Below, piece by piece: positions 1 to 10,540 of a stretch of 64,000 nucleotides of DNA. Positions within the stretch are counted from its first letter, which is position 1. Each line of letters begins with the position of its first letter. Position numbers and translations under genes: made by a program. Origin of the DNA: Leucogyrophana mollusca. Its lineage: Eukaryota; Basidiomycota; Agaricomycetes; Boletales. The notes beneath the pieces are model-generated. The model was not told where the DNA came from. It saw nothing but the letters and a program-made list of their open reading frames with translations, and did not search any database. The DNA lies in the NCBI GenBank assembly GCA_021014945.1, contig MU266400.1, positions 1 through 64,000 of the forward strand. The letters are read 5' to 3'.

Positions 1-433
1 TGTGGCGCTTTTGAAGCGTTCACACGGAAAGTAGAGTCGACAGAAACTGGGCTCAGATGAACAGAATAACTGGACGAACTAAACTCAGTTGAAGGGGGGG
101 GAAAAGTAGACTAAAGTACAAGTATACTACGGTTCTGTATAAATAATGGGACGAGGTGGGGCCTGTCAAGCACAGGCCTTAAAACTTACAAGTGTCACCT
201 TCCAGGGGGGTGTTGGACCGCCCAGGACTAAGGTTCGGGGGGTGAGTTGGGTCACAGGTATCTTTCGAGCCAACGGCTCGACTTCGTTACATCTCCCGTA
301 CTACCACGGCGGAGCTTTGCATTATTATGTATTTTTTTCGCACTTAAGTCGCTGGGGAGGCCATGATTTGGTAAAGGCCGCTCAAGAGTATTTTGCTTTC
401 TGGTGCTTGATTCCTGTCTCGATAGGCAAATCA
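1..433. other. Left-edge region, no gene recognised
   Basis: Sequence upstream of the lactonohydrolase-like gene. An open frame of about 180 codons crosses it, but it has no family resemblance and runs into the real first exon in another frame. It probably holds the promoter and 5' leader of the gene starting near 434. I see no RNA gene or repeat. Confidence 0.5.
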
Positions 434-1890
434 ATGGCAGCTGTTCTAGCAGCACTGTCCTCTGGGAATCCAGGCGGGATGTTGCCACCTGGGACAGTGG
501 TATGTACTAAACTCGCCTTCTTATACGTCCTCCACCGAACCATCTTTGACAGTATGTCGATCCTCTGGCTTACAATGTTCTTGGCGCGAATAGCCCAGAC
601 CTGCGTAACATGTCTTTCAGTGGCTTTAACCCGACGAACTCTACGGTGCCATTCTTCCAGGTCCTTGATCCTTCATTTCTGGCGGTTTTAGGTCCCTCGC
701 CGACCATTCACTCAATTGCTGCAAATCCCGGTTTCGCCTTCGCCCACGAGGCGCCGGTGTATGACCCAACGCTCAACGTGGTATACTTTGCGAGCAACGC
801 TGGGGGTTCTCTTGGCTACAATGGGTGGTATAACAATAGTGTGGTCGGGATGATAAACATGACAGAGGTCGACCAGGCCTTGGCGGACACAACCGGCGAT
901 GTTAACATACAAGTCACGACAGTTAGTGAGCCCCTGGATCGCCTGCGCTCTCTTATCCTTATGTAGGCGTTAATGCTTAGCTCGATCTCCCTGATACTGT
1001 TCAAATGGTAAACGGAGGGACTGGTCCATACAAGGGCAACTTGCTATTTTCCACATCCGGACGTGCCTTGCTCCCTCCTTCGCTCGTCCTTGCGAACCCC
1101 GCTCCCCCATACAATGTTACCGTCCTTCTGGACAACTTTTTTGGGAGACAATTCAATTCGCTCAATGACGTGAAGGTCCTTCCTGGCACTGATATCATCT
1201 TCTTCACGGACCCTGCGTACGCTGTCGCTCCGAGGCGTTCGTAAACTCGTGCTGATGTAGCCGCTTGCTTTCTCATTACAGCTATGGATATTTAAACGGC
1301 TTCCGACCTGAACCGATGCTGCCCTCGCAGGTTTATCGATTTGATTCTTCCACTGGACAAGTTCGGGTCGTCGCTGATCACTTTGTTCAACCCAACGGTA
1401 TCGCCTTTACCCCTGACGGTAAGACCGCATTTGTGTAAGAACTTGTCTCTATGACGTCTATCAATTGCTCACGACAATCTTTAGGACAGATACAGGTGTC
1501 TCTGGCGGTTTCCGCGGAACAGATCAGACCCTGCCTGCAACCATGTAAGTCGCAGTGCTCGTGGTTCTCCTAATCATGCGCTCATGGATTCATAGTTATC
1601 AGTACGACGTGGACCCAACCACACGGTCGTTCACGAATGCCCGAGTATTCGCCTATTCTGACTCGGGAGCTCCCGATGGGATCCAGCTCGACACGATGGG
1701 GAACGTCTATTCAGGGTGCGGGGATGGAGTCCAAGTTTGGAACTCTGCTGGGACTCTCATCGGCAAGGTCTTCTTGAACGGCACCACGGCCGAGATGATA
1801 TTCACCCAATCGGGACTCGTTATCTTGTACGAGGAGAGGATATACCTGGCGAGCATTCAGGCCCAAGGAATTCCTTTAACTATCCTGTAG
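434..1890 (+). CDS. Lactonohydrolase / SMP-30-gluconolactonase-like beta-propeller protein
   Basis: Predicted metal-dependent lactone hydrolase of the SMP-30/gluconolactonase/LRE-like fold; the substrate cannot be told from sequence. Reading splice sites gives six exons: 434-499, 553-921, 981-1216, 1282-1434, 1485-1544 and 1596-1890. Together they encode 392 residues in one frame. Fungal lactonohydrolase blocks appear in order: NPGFAFAHEAPVY, MVNGGTGPYKG, FFGRQFNSLNDVK (metal-site Asn-Asp), QPNGIAFTPDGKTAFV, DTG, and PDGIQLDTMGNVYSGCGDGV near the C-terminus. All five introns are 50-65 bp with GT-AG ends. The start is the weak point: the first 22 residues do not form a clear signal peptide although relatives are often secreted, so an upstream exon may be missing. 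Confidence 0.88.
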
Positions 1891-3076
1891 GTCTTTGTCA
1901 AGCTACGTCTGCGTACTTACGTGTGTGTGAAGCCGGACCGAGAACAAAAGTACAAAACAGTGTACAGGTCGTACAACAGCACGAACACATTGACAGGGGA
2001 GTTACAGTGTGTATAGAATACAGTCACAGCAAATAGCCAGAATGAGTTTCGTGACTGCGGGAAGGTGTCCTTCCTGGTGAAACCCTTAGGTAGCAACGCG
2101 TACTGTTTCTGCTGGGGGTCGGTCTTCGTAGCAAAATGCTGCATACAGCGAAAAGAATGGTTCGGTCACAACGACGTGCTCAGGTGCACCACACCACAGG
2201 AAGACGATGGCCCTCGGCAGAGAGCAGCGCACGGAGGAGGGAACGAGCCCAAAGAGAGCACAAAAGGGAGATGGGTGGAAAGAGGACCCAGCCGAACATG
2301 TTGTCCACAGCCTCGTCCAGCTTCGGACTCGAAGCATACCCTCCAATGTCGATCTGTGGAGATTCCGGCCAGCACCGCAAGACGGACCCACCGTAATTGC
2401 TTTCGCAAGCGACTGGAGTGGCAAAGGCTCCGATTTGGCTGGGCGTACTTCCTCCATGACGACCGAGGCCGCGATCTCGAATTCTCCACCTGGTCTTTCG
2501 GTATAACGTCCAGGCTGTCGTGGGCTTGTGTGTGACTATGTGTACCCACCAGCTCGAGGTCTTTATCCATGGTCAGTAAGAACTCGTGAATGGATCTACG
2601 CATTTTCGCTGCAGTATGCGAACGAACCTACTGACATCGACATCTAGGTGTAGTGTGTTGTATCATCGCTGTCGTAGTAAGTGTTTGGAGTGAGCGCTGT
2701 GTCAGAGGGCCCTTTGACGAACATCCCACCGGATTTCTTTCATTGATGCATCCCTGCAGTTGACAATTATGATGCGCGGAAGCTCAGGGCCGTCGGAGAG
2801 CGCTGAAATGCTGTGGCCGGAATGCCGCGTGTAAAGTTGAAATTCGGCTTGTAAAGATACCAGCGCTTGTTGTGTTCCTGTAGTTCCTGTAAGTTGATAG
2901 AACGAGATCCGAACTTACAGAGATAAATACCGCGAGCGCTCTGAATCTACGCAGTCATTCTGGCGGGGCCGCAACCACCACAGCCTTACGGAAACCCACG
3001 CATGCTCTTAGGATAAGGCTTAAAGCAATTCCAAGTCCCCAGCGTCCTTCTAAATCACCTCTTCCTTCTCGCCATC
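1891..3076. other. Intergenic region of 1.2 kb, no gene supported
   Basis: Several overlapping open frames of 65-155 codons lie between about 1920 and 2600 on both strands. None resembles a known family and none links into a plausible multi-exon model. The right part should carry the promoter of the carrier-like gene at 3077. A short unrecognised gene on the minus strand near 2170-2600 cannot be excluded. Confidence 0.4.
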
Positions 3077-4290
3077 ATGCTCGGGATAGTAAATGCATCT
3101 ATACTGTTCGCGTACTTTGCCGTCTGCCTGGTCTTCTTCTTCCCCTTGAATGGCGCCTTGGTTCGTATCAGGGCACACTACGATCCAAAGGGTGTTCAGC
3201 TCCAAGATGACCTCGCCGGGGTCGATGCGCCACCGCACACAGCACCAGTTCCATCCTTCTGGGGGATGCTGCGAAGGGTTCGTAGAATTGAGGTGGGTCC
3301 CTAGTGGCATGTCTTGTGGTGAGCTTCCTTGCTCATGAGCCACGCTTGGTGTAGGGGTGGGGAGGGCTGTACAAGGGAATGAGTGCGTCGATTGCCGTCC
3401 ATTCGTGGTGCCTCGCCTGATTGGCTGCTACTCCGTTTCTAGTGCCCATTCTGGTGCCTACATTTTTTGTCGTGGCTGTTGCTGCGCTATTCCTCAACGA
3501 TAGCCAAATCCCCCCGGAAAGAGTTACTTACTCTCCAGCCGATATTCCCGAGAAGCTGGGCTTCAGTCTCGGCACAATGCTGGTATTTCTACCCCTCACA
3601 ATCATGTCATATCGGTAAGTACTAAGCATGTCCTCGAGCCAACCACCATCCGTTGAGTATTTCGCATAAAGGGCCATCGTTATCCCCGCCAGCATCAGGC
3701 TGCCTTACTTCAACGCACTCTTCTCCCTGCGTGCTCTCCTCACCCCCGAAGAGCGCCAGCGGCCATGGCGGCTCTACACCACTCCCGGCCTTGTCGCTAC
3801 CCAATTCGTGGAGATCATCTACACGATTTTAGCGCAGCAGGTCGTCAGTCAATACATTGTCCCAAACCTCCCGCGCTCGGGTTCCGCGGCTGCCTTAATC
3901 GCCAAGATCTTCGTCTTCGTTGCTGTGGTACTTTTGAGCACCGCTATCATCAACCCACTGGACGTCATCACCGTCCGGCTTATGGTGCAGTGGAACCCGC
4001 TCGCTTCGAAGATAAGCCCTGCCACCCAGGAGGATGGCGGCGATGATGATGGCAACGCTGTAAAGGAGACTGTCATCGAGTTCGTGTACCTTTCTTCTTG
4101 TGTTACTGTGCTCGAGACTGAAACTGGTTTGCGAAACAGCCTGAGGACCGGTCGGGGGTCATACACGGGGCTTGTGGGCTGCGCGAAAACGATCATCGCA
4201 GAGGAGGGATGGGGTGCCTTGTATCGCGTCTGGTGGCTGACGATGCTGGGGTGGTTTGCCGCCTTTGGGATTATATTCGCAAAACTGTGA
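3077..4290 (+). CDS. Mitochondrial carrier domain-like membrane protein
   Basis: Membrane protein resembling fungal members of the mitochondrial carrier (SLC25-like) superfamily, probably in a mitochondrial membrane; the cargo is unknown. Exons are 3077-3292, 3355-3382, 3443-3614 and 3699-4290, giving 335 residues. The 28-bp second exon restores the carrier signature: MLRRVRRIE is followed by GWGGLYKGM, then MPILVPTFFVV. A second copy of the motif, EEGWGALYRVWWLTMLG, lies near the C-terminus. Hydrophobic segments occur at the N-terminus (ILFAYFAVCLVFFF), after the first motif, around IFVFVAVVLLSTAIINPLDV (a PxD-like carrier turn) and at the C-terminal end. Only two clear carrier modules are visible rather than three, so it may be a divergent carrier of the Ugo1 kind rather than a transporter. 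Confidence 0.75.
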
Positions 4291-5688
4291 TCATGACGGG
4301 CATCGTCAATCACTGTGTCGAGGTCAGGCTTCTCGCGGCGGTTCGTTCTCCTGTGTCTACGATTTGAGTGTATCTTTTATACTATAGTCATAGTCAATAT
4401 GTTGTAACTGTAAATCACCCCTCATCTTCAATTCTAACTCATCCTTTCCTCTTTCTCTTGCGACTCCACTCGTGAATTCTGACCGAGGGAAGTTTCAGGC
4501 GTGTCGGCGTCGTAACGCGGATCGACGCGTCGTCGAAATTCGCACAGGAATGACGCCAGTCGTTGATCGTGGTCAACTTGCGCCTCTCAGCGCGATTGAC
4601 ATGTCGAGGGCATCCCAACTCAAATCGCATAGATTAGCCTGACAGCTGGCGCATGTAGTCGCGGATAGTACCCGATTAGCATTGGAGCAATAGCCCTCGA
4701 GAGGGGTTCCTTGCGCTGGCACAGGAACCCCCGGGTGCTGTATTTGGGAGCCTAATAGCTGTATACACGTGAGACGTAGCGATAAATACGAGACAGGTCT
4801 GATAGGGATCACGACCAGGGAGAAAAGAAAGATAAGGGTCTGACAATGTCACGACCGACACTATGAATGCGTGGAGAACCACAGCAAGACTACAAAAAGA
4901 GAGGGAGAGGAGGGTGACGAAAAACTACAATCTATTGCGACGGCAGCATCGTCAAGTGACGAGCCCACCTAGCGAGAGGCAACAGTGTCAAGGAGAGGCG
5001 AGGGCCTCTATCGGGACACCCGTCTCGCTATATGACCCCCTCTATGATAGGGGACCCGAAAATGACGCATCGAGGAGTCGTCATATCCGAGCGGAGCGCA
5101 CAGGGCGCGTGACACGAGGAGTGTCGGCCCAAGGGGCGGAAACCATTCCCGAGGCAGGGCCTCAGCAAGGGAAAGGTGTGAAGCCATAGAGGCGGAACAA
5201 GGTGGCTGGCGCCCACGCGGTGGGAACGACGCACCCCGTCATCCCAAGTTGACTCGTGTAAGGTTCATTAAACCCGACCACGGTGGGTGACTTGGGATCA
5301 TTTTGTACCGGCCCCCAGCGCATCCTGAGGGGGTTGGAAGGACTTTACCTCCAGTGCAGGAGTGAAGCCCAGTTGTGCAAGCATATGATAATTGCCAAGC
5401 ATGTGCTAGAGTCTTGGGAATTTTAAAGCCAAAGGTCTTCATGGCTTTCGTTTTCTCAATGAATGGCAATATAGAGTATATTGTACCATCTTTCAGGCGG
5501 CAATGTGAGCGAATTATCTGCCATTCAGCGTTGGCACAGAGCGAGTGGAGACATTGGGGGAGTCAGGAGACAACTGTCACAAACTTTGGGCGTGACGCTA
5601 TTTATTTCGTAATATTATGTAATAAACGGTATATTCCCACGGTGATATAGATCGAAAAGCAGGTCTGCTACGCTGGGTGTTGTGTACG
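4291..5688. other. Intergenic region of 1.4 kb with a near-perfect inverted repeat
   Basis: No open frame here looks like a gene. The only structure I noticed is an inverted repeat with arms at 5239-5252 and 5288-5300 (TCATCCCAAGTTGA against TGACTTGGGATCA), which could fold as an imperfect hairpin. The right end is the presumed promoter of the Gyp1-like gene. Confidence 0.45.
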
Positions 5689-7807
5689 ATGGCGGCAAGG
5701 CCACCTCCAGCGCGGCCGCACATCGGCCTGCACCCGTCCTTCAACACCCGTGGAACTACGGAATGGGGAGAAGACGACGCCTGGGACAGCGGATCGGACT
5801 CTGAATCCCCCCGCCAGTCCACACTGTCCAATTCCTGGAGAATTTCACCCACAGCGTCCAAACGCCAGCCAGCTTCTTCGTCTTCCCCAAAACCCGTCCC
5901 TCGCCCTTCCAGCAATTCCTCATCTTCAACTTTGGCCTTTTCTTATACCCACCTCAACGCTCCAAGCCCCAGTTCTTATCCTCCAAAGAATGACGCCGCT
6001 CAACCAGCCAAACCTGCAGGGTGGACAATTGTAAGAAAGTCCAGCGCCTCTCAAGGCAGCTCCGACACCAGAGCACCAGGCAAAGGCGACGACGCAAGTG
6101 CGGATGCAGATCTTGACGGTGATATGGTAGTTGGAGACCTTGAGCCTGAGGAATCAGCACATATCATAGGACACAAGCCGAAGCATGATCAAGGTTCCAT
6201 CAAATCTGATGCTGACGAACTTGTGAACGGTACCACCGTCGTCTCTGTCTTTCTCTGCAATTCTAACCAAACCCATAGATCCGTTTCATAGGTTACTCCG
6301 TCGTCCCCCGCCCTCCCCAATAGCCCACTCTGGCCAGAGGATGGGTCACTCTCCACGTCACAGTGACGCAGAGAAACTTTCTCGAGAACGGTCCATAAAA
6401 TCTAATCGCCGGCTCAAATTCGCCGACTGTCTGGAGAAGGAAGACGTCAATATTGGTATGTGTGCTGTTATGCCCGTCATGGGCCGTTGATTGAGGTTGC
6501 ACAACTTTCAAGCCGAGCTACGCAAGCTCGCCTGGGCAGGCACACCCAATGACTTACGCCCCGTAGTCTGGCCCCTTTTGCTCGTGAGTATATTCACATG
6601 CCATCTATGTATATGGACCAACCGGTTTGTGCAGGGTTATCTGCCCCTCCCTTCTCCTCTCCGCTCCTCCACCCTTGCACGAAAGCGAGGAGAGTATCTC
6701 TCATTGGTCGAACTTGCATTTGCCCGTGATCGACAGGGTCTCGACCAGCAAATATGGCACCAGATCGAGATCGACGTTCCCCGGACGAGGCCTGGCGTTC
6801 GGCTGTGGATGCAGGCATCCGCCCAACGCGTGCGTACCCGTTGACTGGCGGTCTGGCATCACATTAAATGTCAGTTCGCAAGTAGAGTCTTGAGCGAATA
6901 CTTTACGTTTGGGCAATTCGCCATCCGGCCAGCGGATATGTCCAAGGCATCAACGACCTCGTGACACCGTTCTTCCAAGTGTTCCTGTCCGCATATATAG
7001 GTGGGTGCCTACCCTTGAGGCTCCTTCGAGCAGTCATCGAGTTGTTAGTGTTCATGGAACCGCAGATTCCGACCCAGAGCAATTTGATACCGCCCTCCTT
7101 CCGCCTCACGTCCTCAACGCCGTCGAAGCAGACTCTTTCTGGTGCCTCTCGCGCCTTTTGGATGGAATCCAGGATAATTATATATCCGCCCAGCCGGGCA
7201 TCCAGCGCAGTGTGAAGCGGATGGCAGAACTCGTTGCACGCATAGACGGTTTGTCCTCGCTTTCACCCATCATCTCCACGTGGCTGACGCGATCCATCCA
7301 CGAATAGCACCCCTTTTCGCGCACCTCGAGGCCCAGAACGTCGAGTTCATGCAGTTCGCGTTCCGCTGGATGAACTGCTTGCTCATGCGGGAAATCAGTG
7401 TGCAGAACACCATACGCATGTGGGACACGTACCTCGTAAGCCCCCTGCTTCTTTCCTGACGAATCGAGTCGGAGGGCTGACCTCGCCCATCATGTCTCAT
7501 GTCTTCGGGTAGGCTGAAGGCCCAGACGCGTTCTCGCAGTTTCACCTTTATGTCTGCTCCGCTTTCCTCGTGAAATGGAGCGAGAAGCTTCGGCAAATGG
7601 ATTTTCAGGTGATTTGATCCCTGGGGTTTCGGTTTTGGTTTCATTGGCCCTCTGACACTGTCACGCACTTTCTAGGGCATCATCATGTTCCTCCAGTCCC
7701 TGCCCACGCAGGACTGGGGCGATCACGAGATCGAGATGCTCCTCAGCGAGGCGTTCGTGCTCAACTCGATATGGCACAACGCGCAGAGCCATTTCAACGT
7801 GAAGTGA
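5689..7807 (+). CDS. GYP1: Gyp1/TBC1D22-type RabGAP (TBC domain)
   Basis: GTPase-activating protein for Rab/Ypt GTPases; in yeast, Gyp1 acts on Ypt1 at the Golgi. Nine exons (5689-6229, 6279-6455, 6513-6583, 6635-6829, 6886-7000, 7066-7248, 7308-7435, 7513-7608, 7676-7807) give 545 residues in a single consistent frame. The first 220 or so residues are Ser/Pro-rich and disordered. The TBC domain starts at AELRKLAWAGTPNDLRPVVW. Both catalytic fingers are intact: the arginine finger in IEIDVPRTRP (IxxDxxR) and the glutamine finger in SGYVQGINDLVTPF. The sequence RILYVWAIRHPASGY and the late block FRWMNCLLMREI are typical of the Gyp1 branch. The chosen ATG at 5689 gives MAARPPPARP; a TTG-started extension was ignored. 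The protein should be an active GAP. Confidence 0.93.
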
Positions 7808-7954
7808 AAGTCAGCCAGGGCAGTCAATTCAGCATGTAGCGATATGTGTAAAATGGTATGTATATGCGGTGTAGTGCGTGTAAGAAGAAGCAGCGGAAGG
7901 GTGTTCGATATGCAATGTGACACTGACATGAACATGGGAACGGGTCGGCTGGCT

Positions 7955-10294
7955 TCATTCCGAGCTAATGGCTTCTACCTCGCGCTCCATGGCTGCCTTC
8001 AGGTCTTGTGCGTCTTCGTCCGATTTCAGGCGCAACTTGTAGGGCGTGGAGACGCCATCATCGTGGCCGACAAATGAGACTACCTTGGGTGAGATTGAAG
8101 GGCTGAGTCCAGCATAGACCCTGAAGTTCTGTGATTTCAGGGGGTAAGAATGAGTTGCTGCTGCATGACTCAGGCAGACGGGTAAGACGAACAAGTATTA
8201 TCTTCCCTGTAGCACTGTTTCTGAGAAGAACACGTCGTGCATCCGTCTCCTTGTGTTTCTTCAACCGGAGCATACCTAGTACGCTGGGTCAGCACCACTC
8301 GACTCGAATAAGAATGGGACCTACCGATACCCATGTCCTTCCACTCAGATTTCCCGTTCGTCTTCATCATCTTGTACACTTTACACCTTGCCGCATGCGT
8401 AGTCTCCTCATCTTCTTCACCCTCGCCCTCCCCATCGTGATTACTCGAAGACACGACCTTTGCTGAGTCATCTTCCGCGCCTTCAGGCTGGGGTGTCGAA
8501 CCTCCCGAGTCGAGTGGTGGCGACAACGTGCCCTCAGCAGGCTTGGGTGGCGCCCCGAAGCTAAATCCTGACGCCGCCGGCGCCTTCAAAGCATCCCCAT
8601 CCGAAGCCTTGGGCGGCGGAACGCCGAACCCAAAGCCAACAGGGTTGCCGATGCTCCCGCCCGTTTTCCCGAAGCCGAAGACACTCGTCTTTGGCGGTGA
8701 GCCGCCGCCGAAGCCGCCAAAAGCACTCGCGGGCTTGTCGGGCGACGTGCCGAAGGCGCTGGGGGTGGGGTTTCCAAAGAGGCTGCTGCCGCTGGGTTTT
8801 GGATCGGCCTTGTCGGTCTCTGCTTTTTCGGCGGCTTTGAACATGTCGGATGAGCCTGGAGAAAATGAAGAGGGCTTGGCGGCGCCGGTGAAGGGGCCAA
8901 ATAGGGACGTTGAGGAGGGTGTCGAGCCGAAGGCTGAGGATGGTTTGGCCGTGGAATCGGACGACGGAGGGGGTGCCGCGGGCTTGGATGAAGCGAAGAA
9001 GTTAGGGATACTGGAGCCAAACGCTGAGGATGCAGAGCCTGTTACTGATGTTGACTTTCCTGCGTCTTCGCTCTCCTTGCTGCCACTACCAAACCCGGAC
9101 GTCCCAGAGGTGCTGGATGCCGTAGGGAAAGAGAATCCGCTACTAGGAGGTTTTGGCAGCGCTGAGCTATTGTTAGAACCGAAACCGAAAGGTGAAGGGT
9201 TTGCGGCGGCAGCGGAAGGGGGAGCGGGAGGGAATGTAAAGCCGCTCGTTTGTGTTGCTCCGTTGCTGCTCGCGCTAGGAGTAAAGCCACTTCCGTTCGA
9301 AGTATTTGACGTAGACGAAGCTGCCCCAAACCCGGAAAAACTCGTAGGGGCTGTCGGCATAGCAAACGGCGTCGAGGGCTTCGGCTTTGATTCAGAATCT
9401 GAGCTAGAGCCAGGTTTAACCTGATCAGCGGGTTTGGAAGATTTAGACGATTCGTCAAAACCGGTCTGCACTGTTGTACGGAGGTTCTTATAGCTTTCCA
9501 GTAGTCCAGCAATGTCTATGAATGGATCCTTGTCAACAGCAGATGAGATTGCCGACAGGAATGACACGTTGAGGCCACGGAGAGATTTGTAGTAAGTTAG
9601 AGCGGCAGCATCATCATCACTTTGTGCAGCTGATGGTCCGTGTTGATGGACGATCGGGGGTGCGGGTGCTGAAGGCGCTGGCCCAAGTAATGACGCAAAG
9701 CTTTTGGTGGCCGGAGATGCCGAGGAGGAGACTGTGGAGATAGGCGAGAAAGGGGACGATGACGATGGTGCGGGCTTTGCAGTGGCACCAAAGGGGGAAA
9801 ACGACGGTGTCGGAGCTGGCGCTGGCGCTGGAGCAGCCGGAGGTGTAAAGGTGAAAGAATTTGACGCAGGTGCCGCCCCAAAACCCGCGAAACCACCAAA
9901 CTTTGGTGTGGCTGGTTGCTCCTGCTCCTGCTCAGACATGAGTGGTTGGAGAGGAAGAAGACAGCATACTTTTGTTTCTTTGGTGTCTTCTGGGGACGGC
10001 GCCATGTTCAACGGTACAAACGCGGGGCCTCTTGCGCTGCCGGCCATTGATCGTCTGGGCAAGCCGCGAATCCTGCGAGAACGCGCTTGGGATGCAAATC
10101 ATAAGACATGACACAGAATACGCACTGTCTGGTAGCAAGGACAGACTCGTCTGCCTTTCTAAAGCCCTCGCCAGGGTCTGATACCTCCTGGCTTTTGGGG
10201 TCAGCGTATCCCTCGGCGCGTGACAATCCTGACTGACCTCGATGTCATCCCCGTCGTTGTCCTTGCTGATCTGGACCTCTGCAGTTCTTTTCAT
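7955..10294 (-). CDS. FG-repeat nucleoporin with RanBP1 domain (Nup2/Nup50-like)
   Basis: Nuclear pore protein that binds Ran-GTP and importins, probably at the nuclear basket. The start MKRTAEVQISKDNDGDD at 10294 and the next exons (GEGFRKADESVLATR, then LPRRSMAGSARG) match the N-terminal karyopherin-binding region of fungal Nup2 proteins. A long central exon follows, with an alpha-helical block (ALTYYKSLRGLNVSFLSAI) and then about twenty FG, FGFG and SAFG/SLFG repeats in Ser/Pro/Ala-rich sequence. The C-terminal RanBP1 domain is spread over the last exons: KVYKMMKTNGKSEWKDMGIG, then MLRLKKHKETDARRVLLRN, then NFRVYAGLSPSISPKVVSF, ending in EREVEAISSE. Splice points near the 5' end are approximate. 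The gene is divergent from Mga2. A 298-codon antisense open frame inside it is an artefact of the low-complexity repeats. Confidence 0.9.
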
Positions 10295-10540
10295 GGCGGG
10301 GAAAGCTAATGGGTCAGCTTGAGCTCGGTACAGTGACCTCAGCCCAAAAGTTGGCAAGAGAATACCGCGTGAGAAATAGTTAGGTAATACTATACGTTCA
10401 GGGTGTTTCGGGTCCTTGTGTGTATTGACCGTATCCTTTCTTCTGGTCCAGGCGCACATCGTCCATTCCACAGGTGTGTGTTATCACTTAAATACTGGGC
10501 CGACTCAGTACGCGGGCTCTCTTTATCCCAATCCACCAGC
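10295..10540. promoter_or_regulatory. Shared divergent spacer between nucleoporin and Mga2 genes
   Basis: A 246-bp spacer separates the two start codons, which point away from each other, so it must contain both core promoters and both 5' leaders. I do not see a clear TATA box. Coupled expression is possible but is only inferred from the geometry. Confidence 0.5.

Noticed and set aside
146..691. A 181-codon open frame at the left edge
   Set aside because: It crosses the first exon and first intron of the lactonohydrolase-like gene in the wrong frame; the spliced model explains the region better.
2065..2603. Overlapping open frames on both strands up to 156 codons
   Set aside because: None can be linked to other exons or to a known family. 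Competing frames on both strands over the same bases suggest GC composition rather than coding.
8528..9424. A 298-codon plus-strand open frame
   Set aside because: It is exactly antisense to the FG-repeat exon of the nucleoporin. Its Gly/Ala/Pro-rich composition is the mirror of the FG/SP repeats, and the minus-strand reading matches a known family.
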